DNA of 64,000 nt from JACVRX01 sp963831385. GTDB lineage: Bacteria > Actinomycetota > Actinomycetes > Jiangellales > Jiangellaceae. The notes under the pieces were generated by a model, which saw only the letters and a list, made by a program, of their open reading frames with translations, had not been told where the DNA came from and did no database searches. The stretch spans positions 496,001 to 560,000 of the forward strand of contig CAWHPW010000011.1 of assembly GCA_963831385.1 (NCBI GenBank), given 5' to 3'. Shown piece after piece: positions 42,027 to 50,940 of this stretch (its first letter is position 1; each line of letters starts with the position of its first letter). The position numbers and the translations under genes are program-made.

Positions 42027-43962
42027 ATGGCGACCTCTGTCACCTTGCCCGCACTCGGCGAGAGCGTCACCGAAGGCACTGTGACCCGCTGGCTCAAGCA
42101 GCCAGGTGAACAGGTCCAGGCCGACGAACCACTGCTCGAGGTGTCCACAGACAAGGTCGACACCGAGATCCCCGCTCCCGCCTCCGGGACGCTGCTCGAG
42201 ATCAAGGTCGCCGAGGACGAGACGGTCGAGGTGGGCACGGAGCTCGCGGTCATCGGCGAACCGAGCGAGGGCCAAGGTGGCGCCGAACCGCAGCAGGACG
42301 CCGGAACCGACGAAACGGCAGCGGAGCCGCCGGCAGAGGAACCAGGGCAGGCGGAGGACACTGCGCAGCAAGCCCAGCCGGAACCGGCGCAGCAAGAGGC
42401 CGAGCAGCCGGCACAGGAGGGCGCCGAGCAGCCCGCCCAGCCAACGGCCGAGCCCGCCCAGCCGCAGCCGGCTCAGCCGACCGGCGGGAGTGCCGGCGGC
42501 ACGTCGGTGACCCTGCCCGCGCTGGGTGAGAGCGTGACCGAAGGGACCGTCACGCGTTGGCTCAAGCAGGTCGGGGACCAGGTCCAGACCGACGAGCCGC
42601 TGCTGGAGATCTCCACCGACAAAGTGGACACCGAGATCCCGTCGCCGGCTTCCGGGACGCTGCTCGAGATCAAGGTGGCCGAGGACGAGACCGTCGAGGT
42701 GGGCACCGAGCTTGCGGTCATCGGCGCGGCCGACGGGGCGTCCGCAGAACCCGCTGCGCAGCCGGCCGGCACCACGCCCGCGACCACCCCGGAGGACGCC
42801 GGCGCCGAGGCGGAGACTCCGCTCGAGGCCGAGGCGGCGACTCAGGCAGCGGCCGACGCACAGTCGGAGGAGAAGTCCAAGCAGGACGCGCCATCGGCTC
42901 CACCGCCTCCCCCGCCTGCCCCCGCCGCCCACACCCGCAGCGGCCGCACCGGCCGCGGCTGCACCCGCTACACCCGCTGCACCCGCTGCACCTGCTGCAC
43001 CTGCAGCCGGTGGCGACGGGTCGCCGTATGTCACACCTCTCGTTCGCAAGCTCGCCGCGGAGCACAGTGTCGACCTGACCACCCTGTCCGGGACCGGCGT
43101 GGGCGGGCGAATCCGCAAGCAGGACGTGCTCGCCGCTGCCGAGGAAGCCCGCAAGGCTGCCGAGGCACCCGCCGCTGCGCCTTCGGCTCCGGCGGCGGCT
43201 CCGGCTGCGGCAGCTCCGGCCGCCGCTTCGCCGTCACCCCTGCGCGGGACCACGGAGAAGATGTCCCGGATGCGATCGGTCATCGCCAAACGGATGGTCG
43301 AGTCGCTACAGACGTCCGCTCAGCTCACGACCGTCGTAGAAGTCGACGTCACCGCGATCGCCCGGCTGCGACAGAAGGCCAAAGCGGCGTTCGAAGCCCG
43401 GGAAGGCGTCAAGCTGTCCTTCCTGCCGTTCTTCGCCAAGGCCGCGGTCGAAGCCTTGAAGGCACACCCGAAGCTCAATGCGACCGTCGACATGGACAAG
43501 AACGAGGTGACCTACCTCGACGCGGAGCACCTCGGCGTCGCGGTCGACACCGAGCGCGGCCTGCTCGTGCCCGTGATCCATGGCGCGGGCGACCTCAACA
43601 TCGCTGGCCTGGCTCGCAAGATTGCCGACCTCGCCGATCGCACCCGCGGCAACAAGATCTCACCCGACGAACTGTCCGGCGGCACGTTCACCCTCACGAA
43701 CACCGGCAGTCGGGGAGCGCTGTTCGACACCCCGATCATCAACCAGCCGCAGGTCGCGATTCTCGGCACCGGCGCCGTCGTCAAACGACCCACAGTCGTC
43801 GCCGATGACACCGGCGCCGACAGCATCGCGATCCGCTCGATGGTCTTTCTCGCACTCACCTACGACCACCGGCTGGTCGACGGGGCCGACGCTGCCCGGT
43901 ATCTGACGACCGTCAAGCAGCGCCTGGAACGCGGCCAATTCGAAGGTGACCTCGGCATCTAG
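42027..43962 (+). CDS. sucB: dihydrolipoyl acyltransferase (SucB-type E2), frame interrupted by one extra base
   Basis: E2 core of a 2-oxoacid dehydrogenase complex. Two N-terminal lipoyl domains each carry TDKVDTEIP (lipoyl Lys about residues 44 and 197), joined by Ala/Pro/Glu-rich linkers. Then come the E3-binding domain (VTPLVRKLAAEHSVDLTTLS) and the acyltransferase domain with the catalytic TYDHRLVDGADAARYL. The linker changes frame by +1 within C-runs around 42905-42930. Ignoring one base gives 644 residues. AGAGGACAGGACC precedes ATG 42027. It follows lpd, as expected for E2/E3 pairs. Confidence 0.93.
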
Positions 43963-43985
43963 TCGACAGTGGACTGGGGAGCGGC

Positions 43986-44879
43986 ATGAAGGTCGCGATC
44001 ACCGGCTCCAGCGGCCTGATCGGCACTGCGCTGCGCTCGTCCCTGTCGGCAGATGGCCACGAGGTGCTCCGGCTGGTCCGCCGGCCGGCCCAGTTGGCTG
44101 ACGAGATCCAGTGGGATCCGGCGGCGGGTCAGCTCGACCCAGCTCGGCTGGAAGGTGTGGAGGCGGTCGTCAACCTAGCCAGTGCCAACGTCGGGGCCCG
44201 CCGATGGACGCGTGCCTACAAGCAGACACTGCGAGACAGCAAGTTGTTCGCGACGCGCACACTGTCGATGGCACTGGCCCGCTGCCATGACCGGCCCCGC
44301 GTTCTGGTGTCCATGTCGGCCTCGGGAATCTACGGTCTCGAGCACGGCTCGGAGATGATCGACGAGGACGAGCTTGCCGGTGACGGATTCCTGGCCGACA
44401 TTTGCCGCGACTGCGAGGCCGCCGCCATCCTCGCGGAGGAGGCCGACGTCGCTGTGTGCCATCCGCGGCCGCACATGGTGATGTCCCGGCATGGCGGGGC
44501 CGCGCACCGCATGCTGCCGTGGTTTCGCAAGGGGCTCGGTGGCCCTCTCGCCGGGGGGCGGCAGTACTGGAGCCCAGTCTCGCTGGACGACATGGTGCGA
44601 GCCCTCCGGTTCCTGGCCGAAACCCATGGCTGCACCGGGCCGTACAACGTCGCCGCGCCCGAGCCCGTGACGAACGCCGAGTTCAGCCGCGTGTTTGCCC
44701 GCGCCCTGGGGCGCCCTACGTTGCTTCCCGTCCCCGAGTTTGCACTGCGTATTCGCTACGGTGAGTACACTGACGACATCCTCAGCAGCATCCGGCTCAG
44801 CTCTGAACGCCTCGTCGGAGCCGGTTTCGAGTTTCTGCATCGCGACGTTCGTTCGGTCATCGCGGCCGCGCTGAATTGA
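43986..44879 (+). CDS. TIGR01777-family NAD-dependent epimerase (SDR39U1-like)
   Basis: A 297-residue extended SDR protein. The nucleotide motif is MKVAITGSSGLIGTALRSSL, followed by AVVNLASANVGARRWTRAYK, SMSASGIYG and a C-terminal domain of the TIGR01777 type (MLPWFRKGLGGPLAGG, WSPVSLDDMVRALRFL). The usual YxxxK pair is changed in this family, so catalysis is uncertain. Position after sucB is conserved in actinobacteria. GGGAGCGGC precedes the ATG. Confidence 0.9.
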   Translation: MKVAITGSSGLIGTALRSSLSADGHEVLRLVRRPAQLADEIQWDPAAGQLDPARLEGVEAVVNLASANVGARRWTRAYKQTLRDSKLFATRTLSMALARCHDRPRVLVSMSASGIYGLEHGSEMIDEDELAGDGFLADICRDCEAAAILAEEADVAVCHPRPHMVMSRHGGAAHRMLPWFRKGLGGPLAGGRQYWSPVSLDDMVRALRFLAETHGCTGPYNVAAPEPVTNAEFSRVFARALGRPTLLPVPEFALRIRYGEYTDDILSSIRLSSERLVGAGFEFLHRDVRSVIAAALN

Positions 44880-44896
44880 CGACCAAACGCCGCCGC

Positions 44897-46438
44897 TCAG
44901 CCGAACCGCCAGCCAGAGGCGTCCGGCGCGGGAACCAGTTCCGCTTGCCAGGTCGCTTCCGGCAAGCCGTCCTTTTCGGCCTGCACAGCACCGTCGGCAT
45001 CGACGAGCTCATAAGGCGGCAGCCGGTCGGTGATCTCCAGAACGACCCGGCCGCCCTCCTGCGAGATCAACTCGGCAGTGACGACCTCGAAGGCCAGACC
45101 CTGGGTGTGAACTCCCGATTCCGCATACATCTGGAGCAGCTCGGCGTCGTCGGCGAGCACCTGGCTGGTCGGTGCATAAACCTCGCACAGCGCTTCGGCA
45201 TTGACCTCGTTGAACGCCTCGGCGCGCAGGGCGTACAGGCTTTGTACGACCTGGGTCCAGTCGCCGACCTCAGGCGGCGCTTCGGTGGGGGCCGGCTGCG
45301 GGCCGCCGCACAAGTCCACCGGGACGGCCGCCTCCCCGGGAGAGGTGAGCCGGTCGGCTTCGGGAAGGGTTTCCGGGTCGCCGTCGCCGCCCCACAACTG
45401 CAAGCCCACGAACACCGCCCCGGCGAGGATGACCGGGATCGCCACCACCATCGCGATGCGGGCGAGATCGACCCGGCGCAGGCGGCGTCGCCGACTCCGC
45501 CGCGGCTCCGGCTCGGCAGCCGGAGGTGCCGGCGGCGCGTCGATGGTCGCGGCCGGCGCAGATCCCGTCTTCGCAGCTGTGGGTGGCGCCGCCGCTGCGA
45601 CCGACGCAGCCCGCCGAGCCGCCCGCCTGGTCCGCGTCGGCGGCGGCTCTGGAGTCACGACATCGGCGGTCGGTGCCGCCACAGGGGCCGCGGGTGACTC
45701 GCTCAGCGTGACGGGTTCGGGGTCGGCGAGCACGAACAGCGCGTTGGCCAGCGACTCAGCGCTCGGGCGCCGGGTCGGGTCGGGATGCATCGACTGGGCG
45801 AACGCACTCTGCGTTGCGGGGGGGATCCCAGGCAGGATCGCCGCCTGTTGAGGGAGGTATCCGGTCAGCGCCCGCACGGCGAGCGCGGCCAGCCCGAAGA
45901 CGTCCGAGCCCGGCTGAGGCGGGTAGCCGGCCAGCACTTCGGGTGCGGCCAGTCCGGCGGACTCGGCCGACCGTCCGGCGCCGAGCGTGCCGGTTCCGAG
46001 GTTGGCGAGCATGGGTCGGCCGTCTGCGGAGAACAACACGTTCGCGGGTGTGACGTGGCCATGCACCAGACCCCGGGCATGGAGCTCGGCCAGCGCCTGC
46101 GCGATCGGCGCACAAGTGGTCACGACCTCACCGGCGGGTAGCGTCCCTCGACTTGCCAGCAGGTCGTCCAGGCTGCCGCCGTCGGCGTGCTCCAGCACGA
46201 GCACCAGCGCTCCGGAGACGTCCACGACTCCGAGCAACGGCAGGACGTGCGGGTGGTCGACAGCTGTGAGCAGCGCAACCTCCCGGCGCGCTCGCTCGCG
46301 TGCAGCGGGATCTTCCAGCGGCAAGAGCCGCAGTGCGACCCGGTCCCCGGTGATGTCCTCGCGCCCGGCCCACACGGTGCCGTCGGCGCCGAGCGGCCGA
46401 TCGACGGTGTAGCCCGGCACGTGCGCGGGGAACTCCAT
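44897..46438 (-). CDS. serine/threonine-kinase-like transmembrane protein, probable pseudokinase
   Basis: A 513-residue protein with an N-terminal kinase domain (about 1-240), a Pro/Ala/Arg-rich linker, one helix near residue 340 (IAMVVAIPVILAGAVFVGLQ) and an outside domain. Active-site residues are missing: the Lys of VAIK is Arg37 (RVALRLL), HRD is HGH at 126-128 (LVHGHVTPANVLF), and DFG is NLG at 146-148. AAPEVL and SDVFGLA are kept. It probably binds partners rather than phosphorylating them. The outside domain may be NTF2-like. It is divergent from lipB. Confidence 0.88.
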   Translation of the reverse strand: MEFPAHVPGYTVDRPLGADGTVWAGREDITGDRVALRLLPLEDPAARERARREVALLTAVDHPHVLPLLGVVDVSGALVLVLEHADGGSLDDLLASRGTLPAGEVVTTCAPIAQALAELHARGLVHGHVTPANVLFSADGRPMLANLGTGTLGAGRSAESAGLAAPEVLAGYPPQPGSDVFGLAALAVRALTGYLPQQAAILPGIPPATQSAFAQSMHPDPTRRPSAESLANALFVLADPEPVTLSESPAAPVAAPTADVVTPEPPPTRTRRAARRAASVAAAAPPTAAKTGSAPAATIDAPPAPPAAEPEPRRSRRRRLRRVDLARIAMVVAIPVILAGAVFVGLQLWGGDGDPETLPEADRLTSPGEAAVPVDLCGGPQPAPTEAPPEVGDWTQVVQSLYALRAEAFNEVNAEALCEVYAPTSQVLADDAELLQMYAESGVHTQGLAFEVVTAELISQEGGRVVLEITDRLPPYELVDADGAVQAEKDGLPEATWQAELVPAPDASGWRFG

Positions 46439-46509
46439 CCCCCCATCGTCGCAAATGCCGCCCCACCCGACGATGCCGGCTGTGAGCGGTCGCCGTCCGA
46501 CTCGACGCG

Positions 46510-46515
46510 TAGGGT
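46510..46515 (+). promoter_or_regulatory. -10 element of leaderless lipB
   Basis: TAGGGT lies 6 bases before GTG 46522 with no ribosome site. Confidence 0.6.
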
Positions 46516-46521
46516 GAAGAA

Positions 46522-47202
46522 GTGAGCTCGCCCCACGTGATCCGCTACGGCGGCCTGCAGCCGTACGAGGCAGCGTGGGCCGAGCAACGGCGGCTTCATG
46601 CCGCCAGGGTGGCCGGAGAGATGCCCGACACCGTGATGCTGCTCGAGCACGAGCCGGTCTACACGGCCGGCAAGCGGACAGCGCCGTCCGAACGCCCGCC
46701 CGCCGCGACCGGAGCCCCGGTGATCGACGTCGACCGCGGTGGCAAGATCACCTGGCACGGCCCCGGACAGATCGTGGGCTATCCGATCGTGCGCCTTGCC
46801 GAGCCAGTCGATGTCGTCGCCTTCGTTCGCCAGGTCGAGCAGGTTCTGATCGACGTGTGTGCTGAGCTCGGGCTCGCGACTGGCCGGGCCGAAGCGCCGG
46901 GCCGAAGCGGCGTGTGGATCGGCGCCGACGAGCGTGGACCCGATCGCAAGGTGGCGGCGGTCGGCCTCCGAGTCGCCCAGGGCACGACCATGCACGGGTT
47001 TGCGCTCAACTGCGATTGCGACCTGGCCTGGTTCTCCCGGATCGTCCCGTGCGGCATCGCCGACGCCGGTGTCACGTCGTTGTCCGCCGAGCTGGGCCGC
47101 CCAGTGACGGTCGCGGAGACACTGCCGGTGGTCGAGCGCCACCTGCCGGGCCTGTTGGCACCGTCCTTCGCGGTCGCATCGACCGCCGTTGGCGCCGGGT
47201 AG
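46522..47202 (+). CDS. lipB: octanoyl-ACP:protein octanoyltransferase (LipB)
   Basis: Moves octanoate from acyl carrier protein to the lipoyl domains of E2 and GcvH proteins. The 226-residue protein has LEHEPVYTAGKRT, RGGKITWHGPGQIVGYPIVR, KVAAVGLRVAQGTTMHGFAL with the catalytic Lys, and IVPCGIADAGVTSLSAEL with the catalytic Cys. lipA follows 9 bases on, and its promoter overlaps this stop. Confidence 0.95.
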   Translation: MSSPHVIRYGGLQPYEAAWAEQRRLHAARVAGEMPDTVMLLEHEPVYTAGKRTAPSERPPAATGAPVIDVDRGGKITWHGPGQIVGYPIVRLAEPVDVVAFVRQVEQVLIDVCAELGLATGRAEAPGRSGVWIGADERGPDRKVAAVGLRVAQGTTMHGFALNCDCDLAWFSRIVPCGIADAGVTSLSAELGRPVTVAETLPVVERHLPGLLAPSFAVASTAVGAG

Positions 47203-47205
47203 GCT
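47200..47205 (+). promoter_or_regulatory. -10 element of leaderless lipA, overlapping the lipB stop
   Basis: TAGGCT shares its TAG with the lipB stop codon and lies 6 bases before GTG 47212. Confidence 0.55.
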
Positions 47206-47211
47206 GACGCG

Positions 47212-48153
47212 GTGAGCGTCGCTGCCGAAGGCCGCCGGATGCTGCGCCTGGAGGTGCGCAACAGCGAGACGCCCATCGAAAAAAAGCCGGCGTGGATCAA
47301 GACGACGGCTCGGATGGGGCCCGAGTACCGGGAGCTGCAGGCACTGGTCAAGCGAGAAGGCCTCCATACGGTGTGCCAGGAGGCCGGCTGCCCGAACATC
47401 TTCGAGTGCTGGGAGGACCGCGAGGCGACCTTCCTCATCGGCGGCGACCAGTGCACCCGCCGTTGCGACTTCTGCCAGATCGACACCGGCCGGCCCGAGC
47501 CGCTCGACCGCGACGAGCCGCGCCGGGTGGCGGAGTCGGTGCAGGCGATGGGCCTGCGATATGCGACGGTCACCGGCGTCGCACGCGACGACCTCGACGA
47601 CGAGGGGGCCTGGCTGTACGCCGAGGCGGTCCGAGCCATCCACCGGCTCAATCCGGGCACCGGCGTGGAGATCCTCACGCCGGACTTCTCGGGCAAGCCT
47701 GAGCTCCTCCAGCAGGTGTTCGATGCCGCACCCGAGGTCTTCGCTCACAACGTCGAAACCGTCCCGCGGATCTTCAAGCGGATTCGCCCCGCGTTCAGTT
47801 ATGAGCGGTCACTACAGGTCCTCGCCATGGCGCGGGCCGCCGCCATGGTCACCAAGTCCAACCTCATCCTCGGCCTGGGCGAGACCCGGGCCGAGATCTC
47901 CCAAGCGCTTCGCGACCTTCGCGACGCCGGGTGCGAGCTCGTGACCATCACGCAGTACCTGCGCCCCTCGGCTCGCCACCACCCGGTCGAACGCTGGGTC
48001 AAGCCGGAGGAGTTCACCGCGCTTCAGGAAGAAGCGGAGGAGTTCGGGTTCGCCGGTGTCATGTCCGGCCCGCTGGTGCGGTCGTCGTACCGGGCCGGGC
48101 GGCTGTACCGGCAAGCTATGGCGGCACGTCAATCGACGGTCGCGACGGGCTAG
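47212..48153 (+). CDS. lipA: lipoyl synthase (LipA)
   Basis: Radical-SAM enzyme that inserts two sulfurs into the octanoyl chain. The 313-residue protein has the auxiliary-cluster cysteines CQEAGCPNIFECW, the radical-SAM motif CTRRCDFCQID (CxxxCxxC), DDLDDEGAWLYAEAV, EVFAHNVETVPRI, and the C-terminal RSSYRAG that ligates the auxiliary cluster through Ser. It acts with LipB on targets including the SucB lipoyl domains encoded upstream. Confidence 0.96.
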   Translation: MSVAAEGRRMLRLEVRNSETPIEKKPAWIKTTARMGPEYRELQALVKREGLHTVCQEAGCPNIFECWEDREATFLIGGDQCTRRCDFCQIDTGRPEPLDRDEPRRVAESVQAMGLRYATVTGVARDDLDDEGAWLYAEAVRAIHRLNPGTGVEILTPDFSGKPELLQQVFDAAPEVFAHNVETVPRIFKRIRPAFSYERSLQVLAMARAAAMVTKSNLILGLGETRAEISQALRDLRDAGCELVTITQYLRPSARHHPVERWVKPEEFTALQEEAEEFGFAGVMSGPLVRSSYRAGRLYRQAMAARQSTVATG

Positions 48154-48195
48154 GCACGCCGGCGCACCGCCGTCGAGACTGCCGGCGCGGAGCCG

Positions 48196-48201
48196 TACCC
48201 T
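48196..48201 (+). promoter_or_regulatory. -10 element of leaderless DUF4191 gene
   Basis: TACCCT lies 7 bases before ATG 48209 with no ribosome site. Confidence 0.6.
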
Positions 48202-48208
48202 AGCGGGC

Positions 48209-48916
48209 ATGGCCCGCAAGAGCAGCGACGAGAAGGGTGCCGCCGGCTCCAAGCAGGGCCGGCTCGCCCAGGTCCGGCAGACCTACCGGATGGCCAAGAA
48301 GACCGACCCACACATCGGATGGATCAGCGCCGCCGTCGTCCTGGCCGTCATCGTGATCATGATCGGCGTCGGCCTGCTGGTAAAGCCCATCTGGCTGTGG
48401 CCGATCATCGGCCTGCCGATGGCCCTGCTGGCGGGAGCCGTGGTGTTCGGGCGGCGGGCTGAGCGGGCGGCGTATCTGCAGATCGAGGGCCAGCCAGGAG
48501 CGGCGATGGCCGCTCTGGGCACGCTGCGTCGCGGCTGGGACGTCACGCCGTTGATCGCGACCAACAAGCACCAGGACGTCGTTCACCGCGCGGTCGGGCG
48601 GCCCGGTGTTGTCCTCGTGGGCGAAGGCACGTCGGCGAACCGGGTGGCCAACCTGCTGACCCAGGAAAGGCGCCGGCACGCCCGCGTCGTGGGCGAGGCA
48701 CCGGTCCACGACATCGCCGTCGGCACCGAGCCGGATCAGGTACCGCTTCGCCGCGTCGCGAAGCACGTGATGAAGCTGCCCCGCAGTCTTCGCCCAGCCG
48801 AGGTGACCGAGCTTCGGTCGCGGCTGCGCGCTCTGGGCACGCAGCCGGTGCCGATGCCGAAAGGACCGTTGCCGCGCAACGTCAAGGTCCCACGTGGTCA
48901 GATGCCGCCGCGCTGA
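48209..48916 (+). CDS. DUF4191 membrane protein
   Basis: A 235-residue protein conserved downstream of lipA in actinobacteria. A Lys/Arg-rich N-terminus (GRLAQVRQTYRMAKKTDPHI) is followed by two helices (GWISAAVVLAVIVIMIGVGL and IIGLPMALLAGAVVFGRRAE) and a cytoplasmic domain with TNKHQDVVHRAVGRPGVVLV, ending LPRNVKVPRGQMPPR. Function unknown. Confidence 0.92.
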   Translation: MARKSSDEKGAAGSKQGRLAQVRQTYRMAKKTDPHIGWISAAVVLAVIVIMIGVGLLVKPIWLWPIIGLPMALLAGAVVFGRRAERAAYLQIEGQPGAAMAALGTLRRGWDVTPLIATNKHQDVVHRAVGRPGVVLVGEGTSANRVANLLTQERRRHARVVGEAPVHDIAVGTEPDQVPLRRVAKHVMKLPRSLRPAEVTELRSRLRALGTQPVPMPKGPLPRNVKVPRGQMPPR

Positions 48917-48952
48917 CGGGTCATCGCAGCTGAGGTAGGGTCCTGACGCTGT

Positions 48953-48990
48953 GTAACACGGGTGAAACATCCGGGACACGGCCGAGAAAC
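48953..48990 (+). promoter_or_regulatory. GlnR-type nitrogen box upstream of glnA
   Basis: GTAAC (48953), GAAAC (48964), GACAC (48975) and GAAAC (48986) occur with exactly 6 bases between neighbours, the arrangement known for GlnR boxes of actinobacterial glnA and amtB promoters. A further GTAAC is at about 49000. It lies 103 bases before the glnA start, suggesting activation or repression by GlnR according to nitrogen status. Confidence 0.85.
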
Positions 48991-49093
48991 GGCGTCCCCG
49001 TAACGTCCGAATACGAGCTGATCCGGTCGACGCCGACCGGCGTACGAGACACGACGAGGTCCCGGCTGCCCCATGCCGGGCCGAGGAGGCTGG

Positions 49094-50519
49094 ATGTTCA
49101 CCACCGCCGACGAGCTGCTCGCTTTCGTCGAACGCGAGGGCGTCGAGTTCATCGACGTACGGTTCTGCGACCTGCCGGGCGTCATGCAGCACTTCACCGT
49201 GCCGGTCAGCGCATTCGACGATGATGCCGTCACCAACGGGCTGATGTTCGACGGGTCGTCGATCCGTGGATTCCAGGCGATCCACGAGTCGGACATGAAG
49301 CTGATGGCTGACCCAGCCACGGCGTTCGTCGACCCGTTCCGCACGGCCAAAACACTTGCGTTGAACTTCTCCATTCTGGATCCGTTCACCGACGAGGCCT
49401 ACAGCCGCGACCCGCGCAACATTGCCGCCAAGGCAGAGGCGTTTCTGATCAGCAGCGGCATCGCGGACACGGCGTACTTCGGGCCGGAGGCCGAGTTCTA
49501 CGTCTTCGATGACGTCCGCTTCGAGACGAAGCAGAACGCCGGTTACTACTACGTCGACTCCATCGAGGGTGCGTGGAACACCGGTCGCGAGGAGGACGGC
49601 GGCAACCGGGGATACAAGCCGCGCTACAAGGGCGGCTACTTCCCCGTTCCCCCCATGGACCACTACGCCGACCTCCGCGACGCCATGGTCTTGGCGCTCA
49701 ACGCCGTCGGGGTAGGCGTGGAGCGGGCTCACCACGAGGTGGGCACGGCGGGGCAGGCCGAGATCAACTACAAGTTCGACTCGCTGCTGCACGCCGCCGA
49801 CAAGCTGATGCTCTACAAGTACGTGATCAAGAACGTCGCCTGGGAGAACGGCAAGTCGGCCACGTTCATGCCCAAGCCGCTGTTCGGTGACAACGGCTCC
49901 GGGATGCACTGCCACCAGTCGCTATGGAAGGACGGCGACGCCGCTGTTCTACGACGAGCTCGGCTACGCGGGACTCTCCGACAGCGCTCGTTGGTACCTG
50001 GGTGGCCTGCTCGCGCACGCATCGTCGCTGACCGCCTTCACCAACCCGACCGTCAACTCCTACCACCGGCTGGTTCCGGGCTTCGAGGCTCCGGTGAACC
50101 TGGTGTACTCCCAGCGCAACCGGTCGGCCGCAGTCCGCATCCCAGTAACGGGCACCTCGCCGAAGGCGAAGCGGCTCGAGTACCGCGTGCCCGATCCCTC
50201 CAGCAACCCCTACCTGGCGTTCTCGGCGATGCTCATGGCCGGCGTCGACGGCATCCGCAACAAGATCGAGCCGGCCGAGCCGATCGACAAGGACCTCTAC
50301 GAGCTGCCGCCGGAGGAGCACGCCAACATCGCGACCGTCCCGTCGTCGCTGAACGAGGCGCTGGAGGCGCTGGAAGCCGACAGCGACTTCCTGCTCGAGG
50401 GTGGCGTGTTCACCCAGGACCTGGTCGAGACCTGGATCGACTTCAAGCGCAGCAACGAGATCGACCCCATCCGGCTGCGCCCGCATCCGCACGAGTTCGA
50501 GCTGTACTACGACATCTAG
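49094..50519 (+). CDS. glnA: glutamine synthetase type I (GlnA), frame interrupted by one extra base
   Basis: Makes glutamine from glutamate, ammonia and ATP. The frame opens MFTTADELLAFVEREGVEFI after GAGGAGG. It carries MFDGSSIRGFQAIHESDMKL, FGPEAEFYVFDDV, VGTAGQAEINYKF and FGDNGSGMHCHQSLWKDG, then breaks near 49940. The rest continues in the +1 frame (LFYDELGYAGLSDSARWYLG, NRSAAVRIPVTG) to ELYYDI at 50519. Removing one base gives 474 residues, the family length. The usual adenylylation Tyr region near position 400 appears to read KDLYELPPEE. The 3' end is an attachment site for an integrated element. Confidence 0.95.
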
Positions 50520-50521
50520 GC
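50493..50521 (+). repeat. attachment site 1 at the 3' end of glnA
   Basis: The last codons of glnA, starting GAGTTCGAGCTGTACTACGA and ending in the stop plus GC, are repeated exactly over 29 bases at 53859-53887. Shared sequence continues beyond the core (TGACCTGCGGA about 15 bases on in both). Confidence 0.9.
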
Positions 50522-50549
50522 TCGCTAGGCCGCCTGACCTGCGGAAACG

Positions 50550-50771
50550 TCACGGCGACGCTCCGGCATTCCTCAGAAATTCCTCACGGGCGACGAGGGC
50601 CACTTCCACGGCGGTCCTCGTCGACTCGTCGCGGTCGGGCCACATGTGGCCGTAGGTGTCCAGCGTGGTCTTCGCCGAGGCGTGCCGCAGCCGGCCTTGC
50701 ACGGTCTTCACGTCCGCCCCTGACGCGCGAGCTGCGGCGGCTGTCATGAAGCGCGGCCCGGCGGGCGTCAA
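50550..50771 (-). pseudogene. tyrosine recombinase/integrase, C-terminal remnant
   Basis: The 73-codon frame ends with GADVKTVQGRLRHASAKTTL followed by DTYGHMWPDRDESTR, the C-terminal active-site block of integrases (His of LRHAS and the nucleophile Tyr of LDTYGH). Everything upstream, including the first catalytic Arg, is missing, and similarity stops near codon 18. It is oriented toward glnA and lies 28 bases from the attachment site, as expected for an element integrase. Confidence 0.85.
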
Positions 50772-50790
50772 ACCGAGTCTTTGACGTTTT
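50766..50790 (+). terminator. possible hairpin terminator next to the integrase remnant
   Basis: CGTCAAA (50766-50772) pairs with TTTGACG (50780-50786) and is followed by TTTT. An alternative pairing CCGAGT/ACTCGG overlaps it. Confidence 0.35.
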
Positions 50791-50940
50791 CACTCGGCAA
50801 GGCGTGGAGGCCATTCTCCTACCGCATGCGGGGCCGCAGATCCGCCTGCGCCCGCTGGACCGCTGGAGCCGGAGTCGTCGGCGTGTATCAGGCCGGGGTC
50901 GGTGTCTCTCTACTTGTAAGGCGCGAGCGGGGAGGTTTGG

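Noticed and set aside
42900..42935. Programmed +1 frameshifting as the main explanation for sucB
   Set aside because: Other genes in the window have one-base breaks without slippery C-runs, so a common technical cause is more likely; kept only as a possibility.
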